A DNA stretch of 13,279 nucleotides from Candidatus Bathyarchaeota archaeon (GTDB lineage: Archaea; Thermoproteota; Bathyarchaeia; Bathyarchaeales; B26-1), in the NCBI GenBank assembly GCA_018396795.1, contig JAGTRH010000017.1, positions 1 to 13,279 of the forward strand, read 5' to 3'. The notes beneath the pieces were generated by a model. That model searched no databases and was not told the DNA's origin. It saw only the letters and a program-made list of their open reading frames with translations. Shown one piece after another: positions 7,465 through 13,197 of this stretch. The stretch's first letter is position 1; every line of letters begins with the position of its first letter. The position numbers and the translations under genes are program-made.

Positions 7465-8277
7465 CTAATAGAAATCGTTGCATATGCAACCCTTCCTCCT
7501 TTCAACATCGACTACAGTTATATAGTTTGCCCTTCCCATGTAGTACAGCACCTTACCCGCGAGACTCTTTAGTTTATTGCCTTCTCTATCAATTAGCAAT
7601 TTAAATATTTCCTGAGACTGAAAACCCCCGATTATAGACGTGATGGATGAAATAGAAGAAAGCGGTAGAAGAGTCCCGTCGTCCAATATTTTTCCGCTGC
7701 AGGAGGTTCTTTCCCTAACTGCCTACTTACTCATCTCACACTATAACCAAGCAGTTTTCCCAGGAATAGTTACTCTAACATACCCCTCGAAACCCTCCAT
7801 TCCACCATCTACTAAAGGTTTTCCATTAATTAACGATAATATGTTTAATTTAAGTCTAGAGGCAACACCATCTAGACAGGAAACATACAGGTCGGCATCC
7901 TTCAAGAAGTCTTCATCCCCATTCAGATCCAGCAGATTTCTATTGATAGGAATTATCTCTGTGTTTATGTTTTTTCTTAACTTTTTAACGTTTTTTGCAA
8001 GAGCCTCAACCTTTTGTGTTTTCAACTCAGCATCTTCTAGAGTGAAAAGAATACACCTATTTAGGTTAGCCTTTATCACATGATCGAAATCCATTATGTA
8101 TATCTTTCCTATTCCTGCTAAAACCAAATTTTTAACAACTTCGTTTCCCAAGGCTCCCGCTCCTGCTATAAACACGCTTCCCTCTTCTATGCTTTTCTGG
8201 CTCCATCCATCTATAAGTATCTGTCTGCTGAACGTATCTTCGTCAATTTCATACCTGCCAATACTCCTTATACTCAT
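7465..8277 (-). CDS. E1-like ubiquitin-activating enzyme (ThiF/MoeB fold), interrupted by two in-frame TAG codons
   Basis: If the TAGs are ignored this is a 270-residue protein in one frame. Residues 1-178 are a good E1 adenylation domain: SRQIL (17-21), the nucleotide loop GAGALG (39-44), DFDHV with Asp63/Asp65, NLNRCILF (71-78), Lys86, and CLDGVASR (134-141) with Asp136. Known role: adenylate the C-terminal Gly of the modifier and carry it as a thioester. TAG codons stand at positions 179 (7741-7743) and 185 (7723-7725). The frame resumes with RERTSCSG, where Cys193 is the candidate catalytic cysteine, then SIIGGFQSQEIFKLL (typical of the family) and a terminal CIC (264-266), a likely second half of a zinc site. 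There is no credible start for the C-terminal piece alone. It lies 7 bases after the coiled-coil gene. Amber readthrough, decay or sequence error are all possible. Fold call very firm; intactness uncertain. Confidence 0.85.
7723..7743 (-). other. Two in-frame amber codons in the E1-like gene
   Basis: Minus-strand codons read W-L-TAG-C-E-M-S-K-TAG-A-V-R. Relatives usually have A-C-Y-x-C here, the first half of a structural zinc site. The nine bases before the TGT are TGGTTATAG; moving a single G gives TGTTATGAG, that is Cys-Tyr-Glu, which would restore CYEC. TAG also ends at least five genes in this window (stops at 743, 7465, 8285, 9887 and 11247), so it normally acts as a stop here. Confidence 0.85.
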
Positions 8278-8284
8278 GGTTGAA

Positions 8285-9271
8285 CTATACTAATAGCCTA
8301 TCTAAAGAATGGATTTTCCCCCTTAATGCTTCTGTTTTTTCACGATAATCTTCATAAATCCTTTTCTGAACCACCAGTTGATCATTAAGATTTTTTTCTT
8401 TTCTCTTTAGTTCGACTATTAACCTATTATACTCATCTGCACTAATTTCATTAGTCTTATATTTTTCTTCGACTTGCGAAATTTGCCATAATGTTTCATT
8501 CAAATCGTTTTCAATCAGTTTGATTTGAGAGATAAACCCAATCTGCATGTTAAAGTTTTTCAGGCTTTTTATTTCGGCAATCGTATTTTTCAATATCTCT
8601 TCAATTCTTCCTTTAAGGAAAATATAACTTGCTTCATCTAATAGTCCTACAGAATGTTTCACTTTAATGTTATTAAGCTCCTCTTCAAATCCTTCAGCTT
8701 TCTTCTCAAGCTCATCAATGCGATGGTTAACAGCATCTTTTAAGTTTGCCAATTTAGAGATCCGCGAGTTTAAGAAATCTTCAATATGAGGCGGATACTC
8801 TAGTTTATTCACCTGTGCATTATAGATGTAATCAACGATGCTGATGATTTCTTTCTTCCAGTCGTTAATTTCGTTTTCGGAAATCGGGATCTCATGGAGC
8901 AAGGCATATATTTTAAGGTTTAGCCTACCGATTTTCTCGCGTGTATCCTCTAAAACCGAAAGGATGACTTTTTTGTTCTTCTCATCTTTCTCTTCTATTA
9001 ATCTAAGTATAGCTAACTCTTCAATCCTATGTAGGTTCTTTCTTTCAGAAAGTAGCGCATTTAAATCATGTGCTTCCAAGAGGCTTTTGAAAAACTGAGA
9101 TAATTCACGAATAGTCTTTACTTTAACATCAACTTTTCTTAAGTCAGAAACCTTCATAGCACGCGGAGGAACAGGAATAATTGAAGCGATCCTCTTTATG
9201 GATAGCATTAAGCTAAGATATTCGCTAAAGGTAATATAAACTTTTCTCTTAAGGATTTCGCGGATAAACAT
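8285..9271 (-). CDS. Coiled-coil protein of unknown function, upstream of the E1-like gene
   Basis: About 328 residues from the ATG at 9271. The frame is open to an ATG at 9337 (350 residues), but that start would overlap the divergent RING gene and its TATA box, so the inner start is preferred; no clear Shine-Dalgarno decides it. The protein is almost entirely helical and charged. After a basic, mildly hydrophobic N-terminus (REILKRKVYITFSEYLSLML) come long heptad-like stretches with no membrane segment, cysteine or catalytic signature. Two segments share a hairpin pattern: VGLLDEASYIFLKGRIEEIL and YKTNEISADEYNRLIVEL. A third copy occurs in the zinc-ribbon protein. It ends in TAG 7 bases before the E1-like start, which implies co-transcription. 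A scaffold or substrate adaptor is a guess from context. It could also be a remote ESCRT/CdvB-like helical protein, but I see no decisive motif. Confidence 0.7.
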   Translation of the reverse strand: MFIREILKRKVYITFSEYLSLMLSIKRIASIIPVPPRAMKVSDLRKVDVKVKTIRELSQFFKSLLEAHDLNALLSERKNLHRIEELAILRLIEEKDEKNKKVILSVLEDTREKIGRLNLKIYALLHEIPISENEINDWKKEIISIVDYIYNAQVNKLEYPPHIEDFLNSRISKLANLKDAVNHRIDELEKKAEGFEEELNNIKVKHSVGLLDEASYIFLKGRIEEILKNTIAEIKSLKNFNMQIGFISQIKLIENDLNETLWQISQVEEKYKTNEISADEYNRLIVELKRKEKNLNDQLVVQKRIYEDYREKTEALRGKIHSLDRLLV

Positions 9272-9310
9272 GGTTTGTAGCAATATGCTGAAAACCTTAT
9301 ATTCTTCCCG

Positions 9311-9320
9311 TTTAAATAAG
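9311..9320. promoter_or_regulatory. Shared bidirectional TATA element between the RING and coiled-coil genes
   Basis: TTTAAATAAG contains the palindrome TTTAAA. It is centred about 39 bases upstream of the plus-strand start at 9354 and about 44 bases upstream of the minus-strand start at 9271. Both distances are compatible with archaeal initiation, so one A/T-rich core may serve both directions. Confidence 0.45.
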
Positions 9321-9353
9321 ACAGATGAACAATACATGTTGGAGAAGTTTCGA

Positions 9354-9881
9354 ATGAACGAACAAAAACTGGTTGAAAAAGATGAGAAAACAGGTATGAT
9401 TAGGGATGTAGTATTTATTAAGACGAGCAGGCTTCACGTTGTCGGTCTGATTGTTAACATTCACGGTGAAGAGTTAGAAATTCCGATTCATAAGGTTAAA
9501 ATAAGTGGAGATAACATGGTGATTCCGTTGATAAATAAAAAGGCTATTAAAACTTTCATCAAATCCTCTGGACATACGGTTTTAGAGCCAATATCCATCA
9601 GGATAAAAGTTCTTCCTAAGGCTAGGAAACTTTTAGAAGGCGGAAAAACAGATCGAATAGAAGCTGTTTCAACCATCATGCTGGATATTAATGACGCGTT
9701 GTTATCTAAATGCCCAATATGCATGGGGAAGGTTGAATCCATGGAGGAGTTTGTATTCTGTCAATCTTGCCTAACGCCCTACCATAAAAGTTGTATAGAC
9801 GAGTTGCTCAAATCTGTTCCTAGAGAAAAATGTTGGAACTGCGGCAATATCGATTTATCACAAATTTCAAAGCTTACTTAA
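9354..9881 (+). CDS. RING/PHD-like C4HC3 zinc-finger protein, candidate E3 ligase
   Basis: 175 residues from the ATG at 9354, chosen because GGAG (9341-9344) lies 9 bases upstream; an in-frame ATG at 9270 would overlap the divergent gene. Residues 1-115 form a beta-rich N-terminal domain (VVGLIVNIHGEELEIPIHKV) that I do not recognise and that may bind partners. The C-terminus is a cross-brace zinc finger: Cys120, Cys123, Cys136, Cys139, His144, Cys147, Cys160, Cys163, spacing C-x2-C-x12-C-x2-C-x4-H-x2-C-x12-C-x2-C. The C4HC3 order resembles RING-CH or PHD more than a classical C3HC4 RING. Known: RING proteins bring E2~ubiquitin to substrates, and a small RING protein is encoded with the Caldiarchaeum ubiquitin genes. 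The gene is convergent with the surface-protein gene, with stops 5 bases apart. E3 activity is inferred from context. Confidence 0.8.
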   Translation: MNEQKLVEKDEKTGMIRDVVFIKTSRLHVVGLIVNIHGEELEIPIHKVKISGDNMVIPLINKKAIKTFIKSSGHTVLEPISIRIKVLPKARKLLEGGKTDRIEAVSTIMLDINDALLSKCPICMGKVESMEEFVFCQSCLTPYHKSCIDELLKSVPREKCWNCGNIDLSQISKLT

Positions 9882-9886
9882 AAATG

Positions 9887-11257
9887 CTATTCTCTTTTAG
9901 ATCTATACCATTTTATGAGGAGGATGTTTATAAATATTAAGGAAAATATTTGAAGAGCAATTAGTAGCGGCATGTTAAACAATACACTTGGCTCATATTT
10001 TATGATCAAATCTTTCGGTAGCCATACTATCCTCAATCCAGCTTCGCTATTATTCAAATATCCAAGGAAGCAATTATCCGAGTACATTGAAAAAATTCCA
10101 AATGGTAAAAGCATGTTATCAGAATATTGCAAGAATATTGGTTGATTGTTTATAACACTGATCAACCATCCAGCTTGTATTCCTCTTATCCTTCTTAAAT
10201 AGCATTTTATTGTTATATTGGCGTCTTGGTTTGCTACAATGCTTGTTTTATCCGTGGCAATGTTTAAACCATATGGACCCCTTTTAAGCTTGACAGTTAA
10301 CACGTAGTTGCCATCTGTAAGTTGCACTACTGGATTTTCTATTTTTGTTCCATTTAAGTAAAGTTCCAATTCATGAAGACTTATCTCATTTCCATCAGAA
10401 TCAATAAGGTTCAAGGAAGAGAGATATAGCTTATCCAGGTTTAACACGATTTCCCTTTCTGTTTCATTAAATGGCCTTCTTCCAACTTCTTTATTATCAT
10501 ATAGTGCCCGCCAGTAACAATTCTCGATATTTGATGGCAAGACCCTTGAAAAACTTATTTCTAATGTCCCATTTTCATCAACCTTCTCCATTAAGAGAGA
10601 ATTAGCATTGTGAGTCAACTCTATCACCACATTGCTTACAGCCTTGTTTAGTCTTATACGTATGCCTTTAACATCAGTCACATTCAATCTTAAAGGAAGG
10701 CCTTCATCAATATTAAGTATCCCTGTTGACACCGTAAAATTATTTCCAAAAAATGGATAAATTATGCTATAATTGAATTTAAAATCACTAGGTATGGTAA
10801 AATTAAGAGTTCCTTTATACATCTCCCAAGTTTTACTTAGATTTCCACGCGAGATTTTTAAGTATAATCTGATGTTTGAAATATTTATGTTTGAAGCATA
10901 ACATCTAAGTATGGCGTTTTTTATGTTTAAATTCAACACTAGTGGCTCAGAAAGATTCACATCCAGTATCCTTCCAATTTTTAACAACGTCAAGTTTAGA
11001 GGAATCCAGATAAGACTCGCTTCTAGGCCGGTGTAGTTGTAAGGAATCCTAGTTTCCCCGTTTACTACTTCGTAGAATTCAGAGAACGTATCATTATAAA
11101 CTTTTAAAGCAATAAAACCGTTAAGCGGAATCATATCGTCTAACGTTTTAAAGTTAAACACGATGTCTTGATTAGGTGTGCCGACCGTTTTAATAGTTAA
11201 TAATGCTGTTTGAAGCAATAGCAATAATAAGATTCCCGTTGCTCTCCTATAGTCCAT
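9887..11257 (-). CDS. Secreted, C-terminally anchored, sequon-rich surface protein
   Basis: 456 residues from the ATG at 11257, preceded by GAAGGGAAGAG. An upstream ATG (11284) would overlap the previous gene by 38 bases and blur the signal peptide, so it is less likely. N-terminus: MDYRRATGILLLLLLQTALL, a strong signal sequence. C-terminus: a hydrophobic segment at about 428-449 followed by KWYRSKRE, a stop-transfer anchor with a short basic cytoplasmic tail. Between them lie about 15 N-x-S/T sequons (NDT, NYT, NLT, NLS, NIS, NFT, NYS, NVT, NGT, NET, NIT, NNS), so a heavily N-glycosylated extracellular beta-rich region is expected. Parts near 305-370 look like PEGA or Ig-like modules (LYLNGTKIENPVVQLTDGNY). 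No catalytic motif seen. It is last in the modifier operon, after the single-pass membrane gene (11-base overlap). Function unknown. It ends in TAG. Confidence 0.75.
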   Translation of the reverse strand: MDYRRATGILLLLLLQTALLTIKTVGTPNQDIVFNFKTLDDMIPLNGFIALKVYNDTFSEFYEVVNGETRIPYNYTGLEASLIWIPLNLTLLKIGRILDVNLSEPLVLNLNIKNAILRCYASNINISNIRLYLKISRGNLSKTWEMYKGTLNFTIPSDFKFNYSIIYPFFGNNFTVSTGILNIDEGLPLRLNVTDVKGIRIRLNKAVSNVVIELTHNANSLLMEKVDENGTLEISFSRVLPSNIENCYWRALYDNKEVGRRPFNETEREIVLNLDKLYLSSLNLIDSDGNEISLHELELYLNGTKIENPVVQLTDGNYVLTVKLKRGPYGLNIATDKTSIVANQDANITIKCYLRRIRGIQAGWLISVINNQPIFLQYSDNMLLPFGIFSMYSDNCFLGYLNNSEAGLRIVWLPKDLIIKYEPSVLFNMPLLIALQIFSLIFINILLIKWYRSKRE

Positions 11258-11792
11258 AATATCTCTTCCCTTCAACCAGTACAATACCTAAAAGTTCAGC
11301 TCTGACATTCACAACCAAGAGTACATCATTACTATCAATTACAAAATTTAGTCCATCAGCATATCTTAAGCTCGCAGTATTATTACTGGGGATTGATCTG
11401 ATAGATGTCTTTGTAAGGACGTTCAAAATTGTAGTGGTGAACCAATTATTTCCTTCCACCTCTATCTTTATTGTATCGCTATCAATGCGAATCACATTTA
11501 CTCCGTTCAAAATTGTTTGAACACAAAAGATGGTGAAAGTGTAAAGTAAAGACATTCCTATTATAGAATTTACCAGCAAAAGGTAAATAATAAGTCTATT
11601 GGTGCTTTTTCGCCGAATGGGTCTATGCTTTCTGAAGAAACGGACAAGGGGCTCGTAGGAAAAAGGCTCCTCGCCAGCCGAGTGTATTGCCACATACCTA
11701 TATCTTGGCGGAGTCGGTGGCGGGGCTTTCTTCACTTCTCTCTCAACAACTCTTTTCACTTTCAGCTTGGAAACCTCTTTTTCACCGCTCAT
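11247..11792 (-). CDS. Single-pass membrane protein with basic, proline-rich cytoplasmic tail
   Basis: 181 residues, family not recognised. Residues 1-65 are polar and basic (KLKVKRVVEREVKK, then PPPTPPRYRY and RFFRKHRPIRRK). One membrane helix spans about 67-92 (LIIYLLLVNSIIGM onward), and the positive-inside rule predicts N-in/C-out. The outer part (93-181) is beta-type and has a sequon (NNT, Asn137). Start is secure: AGGAGAGGAGG lies immediately upstream of the ATG, which overlaps the JAMM gene by 11 bases. Its stop TAG overlaps the start of the surface-protein gene. The tight overlap on both sides implies it is made together with the protease and the surface protein. The lysine-rich inner tail could be a docking site or substrate for the modifier machinery, which is speculation. 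Confidence 0.7.
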   Translation of the reverse strand: MSGEKEVSKLKVKRVVEREVKKAPPPTPPRYRYVAIHSAGEEPFSYEPLVRFFRKHRPIRRKSTNRLIIYLLLVNSIIGMSLLYTFTIFCVQTILNGVNVIRIDSDTIKIEVEGNNWFTTTILNVLTKTSIRSIPSNNTASLRYADGLNFVIDSNDVLLVVNVRAELLGIVLVEGKRYYGL

Positions 11793-12261
11793 TTTTCCTC
11801 CTCTCCTTGAAAATGATAAACGGTATCCCTCTGTATGAATTATCGGTGAGCTTAAATAGCTTTAACTCTATTCTCACTGGATCAATTACTAATGCTACAT
11901 GATTAGGGTTTGAAAAGAAGCTTCTTTGAGTTTGCACGTCTATTGATGACAAAAAGCAGCCGAAATCAGGGTGCGAATGGTACCAGCCAACAATAATATT
12001 TTCTTTCAATATCCTGTCAATTCTATTTAAAGCCCTCGCTAACGAATTCTCGTGAGGCTCAACCATATCTGATCTTGAAATACTCTCAATAGGCTGACTA
12101 TCCACAATTAACGTGTATTGCTTTCCATTCCATTCGCAAAAGTCTCCAATTAGGAACCCAAGAACCTCAACATCCTTGTTTAAAGCCACGTGATTCTCAA
12201 GTTTAGCTAACGCATCAAACGAAATGTAAGCCTCATATATATTATCGCTAGAATTAAGCAT
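11782..12261 (-). CDS. JAMM/MPN+ metalloprotease, Rpn11-like deubiquitinase
   Basis: 159 residues, essentially one MPN+ domain without the C-terminal extension of eukaryotic Rpn11. All zinc and catalytic residues are visible: Glu32 in EVLGFLIG, and HSHPDFGCFLSSIDVQTQ at 95-112, giving His95, His97, Ser105 and Asp108 (H-x-H-P-x6-S-x2-D). GWYHSHP-x-FGC-x-LS-x-x-D-x-x-TQ is strikingly like Rpn11 and CSN5, closer than to bacterial RadC or MEC types. Known reaction: zinc-dependent hydrolysis of the isopeptide or peptide bond after the Gly-Gly of ubiquitin-like proteins. Here the likely jobs are trimming the 5-residue tail from the modifier encoded two genes upstream, and removing it from targets. 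The gene overlaps the E2 gene by 8 bases and the membrane-protein gene by 11; GAGGA precedes the ATG. It ends in TGA. Confidence 0.93.
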   Translation of the reverse strand: MLNSSDNIYEAYISFDALAKLENHVALNKDVEVLGFLIGDFCEWNGKQYTLIVDSQPIESISRSDMVEPHENSLARALNRIDRILKENIIVGWYHSHPDFGCFLSSIDVQTQRSFFSNPNHVALVIDPVRIELKLFKLTDNSYRGIPFIIFKERRKNER

Positions 12262-12826
12262 TCTTCCTCAACAATTTCGGGGGAGGACGCTTTTTGAAAT
12301 ATTCTGCAGCATCCTTGCAAATTTTTGGAACTGAAATTGGATCATCAGGATACGGGTTGGAGATCAGTATTCTTAAACCATCTATTATTCCGATAAGAGA
12401 CATTTTTGTCATCGAGGCTTTCAACAGATTCCAACATACTACGCCGTTTCCCCCAAACTTCTCCCCGGGAGCTATGTTTGGATGAAATATGGGAGATAAC
12501 CAAGCCAGCCTCACAGGAGCGCCTAACCTTCTGCTATCATCATAATACGGGTACCATCTTAATACGTAAATCCTCACAACACCCGTGGTTAAAGGCAATG
12601 GGTCAACGCCTTCCCTAGGTCTATAGTAGCATGATGCTTCAAACTCCACATCATAGACCCTGACAACTTCAACCTCTTCCCACCCGTATACGGTATAAAC
12701 ATGTATCTTTTTGCCTTTTTCTCCAGAATAATAATCCGTCTTAAAAACTCTTCTAACGTGATTGGAAGCTTTAAGCTCGTTCTCCTCGTTGTCAAGCCTT
12801 CTTAACAGTAAGTTCATCGGCAACAT
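12254..12826 (-). CDS. E2-like ubiquitin-conjugating enzyme (UBC fold)
   Basis: 190 residues against about 150 for a minimal E2. An N-terminal helix region (1-30) precedes a UBC core: a beta meander (about 40-110), the HPN motif in SPIFHPNIAPG (His115-Asn117), candidate active-site Cys131 in GGNGVVCWNLL, and the crossover region with LRILISNPYPDDPISVP (151-167) followed by an AAEYF helix, as in eukaryotic E2s (NP-x-x-x-DP, then A-x-x-Y). Known role: accept the modifier from E1 as a thioester and deliver it to lysines with an E3. Odd: the spacing from His of HPN to Cys is 16 residues, where the common eukaryotic spacing is 10, so a glycine-rich insertion of about six residues sits next to the active site. 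A basic tail follows. It starts 11 bases after the modifier gene; Met4 (12817) is an alternative start. It ends in TAA. Confidence 0.92.
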   Translation of the reverse strand: MLPMNLLLRRLDNEENELKASNHVRRVFKTDYYSGEKGKKIHVYTVYGWEEVEVVRVYDVEFEASCYYRPREGVDPLPLTTGVVRIYVLRWYPYYDDSRRLGAPVRLAWLSPIFHPNIAPGEKFGGNGVVCWNLLKASMTKMSLIGIIDGLRILISNPYPDDPISVPKICKDAAEYFKKRPPPKLLRKNA

Positions 12827-12837
12827 TTCAAGGTCCT

Positions 12838-13098
12838 TCAGATGTTTCCGACGTACCCACCTATCACCCTAGGCATCAAATGTAACACATCGCCGTTTCT
12901 CACACCGATTTCTCCCAGCGTTCTCGTATCGCTGGAGGTAATCTCCTTACTCCCCAGGGTCAATATCCACTCGCCACTCCTAAGCTTAAGCTGGCTTATT
13001 ACAAGATCGATTATGTCCTTCGGTGTATGATAGGGCTCAACCTCAACCTCAATCTGCTTGCCTTCAGTAGGGACAATAATTGTTATAGACTCAGGCAT
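12838..13098 (-). CDS. Ubiquitin-like modifier precursor with internal Gly-Gly
   Basis: 86 residues with a beta-grasp pattern: strands SITIIVPTEG and KQIEVEVEPY, a helix TPKDIIDLVISQLKL, then EWILTLGSKEI, TLGEIGVRNGDVLHLMPR. The order and spacing match ubiquitin (T-L-x-E-x-G-V-x-x-G-D-x-L-x-L). The chain ends RVIGGYVGNI: Gly80-Gly81 followed by five residues, so it must be cut after Gly81 before activation. Lysines at 14, 27, 38 and 51 could be chain sites. Known: the Caldiarchaeum modifier is also made as a precursor and matured by an Rpn11-like enzyme. First gene of the operon, 11 bases before E2. There is no Shine-Dalgarno, and the TATA box is about 28 bases upstream of the ATG, so the mRNA is probably leaderless. 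URM1, SAMP or ThiS types usually end directly in GG, which argues against a sulphur carrier. Confidence 0.93.
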   Translation of the reverse strand: MPESITIIVPTEGKQIEVEVEPYHTPKDIIDLVISQLKLRSGEWILTLGSKEITSSDTRTLGEIGVRNGDVLHLMPRVIGGYVGNI

Positions 13099-13120
13099 TT
13101 CTAAATAAGAATGAAGAAGT

Positions 13121-13135
13121 CATATATAAGGCTTT
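13121..13135 (-). promoter_or_regulatory. Promoter of the modifier operon (leaderless)
   Basis: Minus strand: AAAGC, then CTTATATATG, a strong TATA box centred near 13126, about 28 bases from the ATG at 13098. Initiation would fall at or within a few bases of the start codon, consistent with the absence of a Shine-Dalgarno there. Confidence 0.65.
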
Positions 13136-13171
13136 TTCTTCAATATATCTTATCTTCATGAGCAACATCGG

Positions 13172-13197
13172 AGCTTTTTAATCGCGTGCTAAAAGCT
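13172..13197. repeat. 7-bp inverted repeat in the right-hand intergenic region
   Basis: AGCTTTT (13172-13178) and AAAAGCT (13191-13197) flank a 12-base spacer containing GCGTG. It could be a hairpin ending a transcript that enters from beyond the window, or a regulator site about 45-70 bases upstream of the modifier TATA box. The surrounding stretch 13131-13279 has no ORF I can defend. Confidence 0.3.

Noticed and set aside
7465..7686. A separate small gene for the C-terminal part of E1
   Set aside because: It is in the same frame as the N-terminal part, has only a TTG without Shine-Dalgarno as a possible start, and that start would omit the candidate catalytic Cys193.
7723..7743. An archaeal intron in the E1 gene hiding the two TAG codons
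   Set aside because: The reading frame between and after the stops still looks like the expected zinc-loop region and no bulge-helix-bulge partner sequences are apparent; removing the segment would delete the expected CxxC.
9270..9353. Longer N-terminus of the RING protein starting at 9270 and of the coiled-coil protein starting at 9337
   Set aside because: The two would overlap at their 5' ends across a TATA-like element; inner starts give a normal divergent promoter, and for the RING gene a good GGAG at the right distance.
12838..13098. Modifier as a ThiS/MoaD/SAMP-type sulphur carrier
   Set aside because: The Gly-Gly is internal with a tail, and the operon has E2, RING and Rpn11-like genes; no sulphurtransferase or cofactor gene is nearby.
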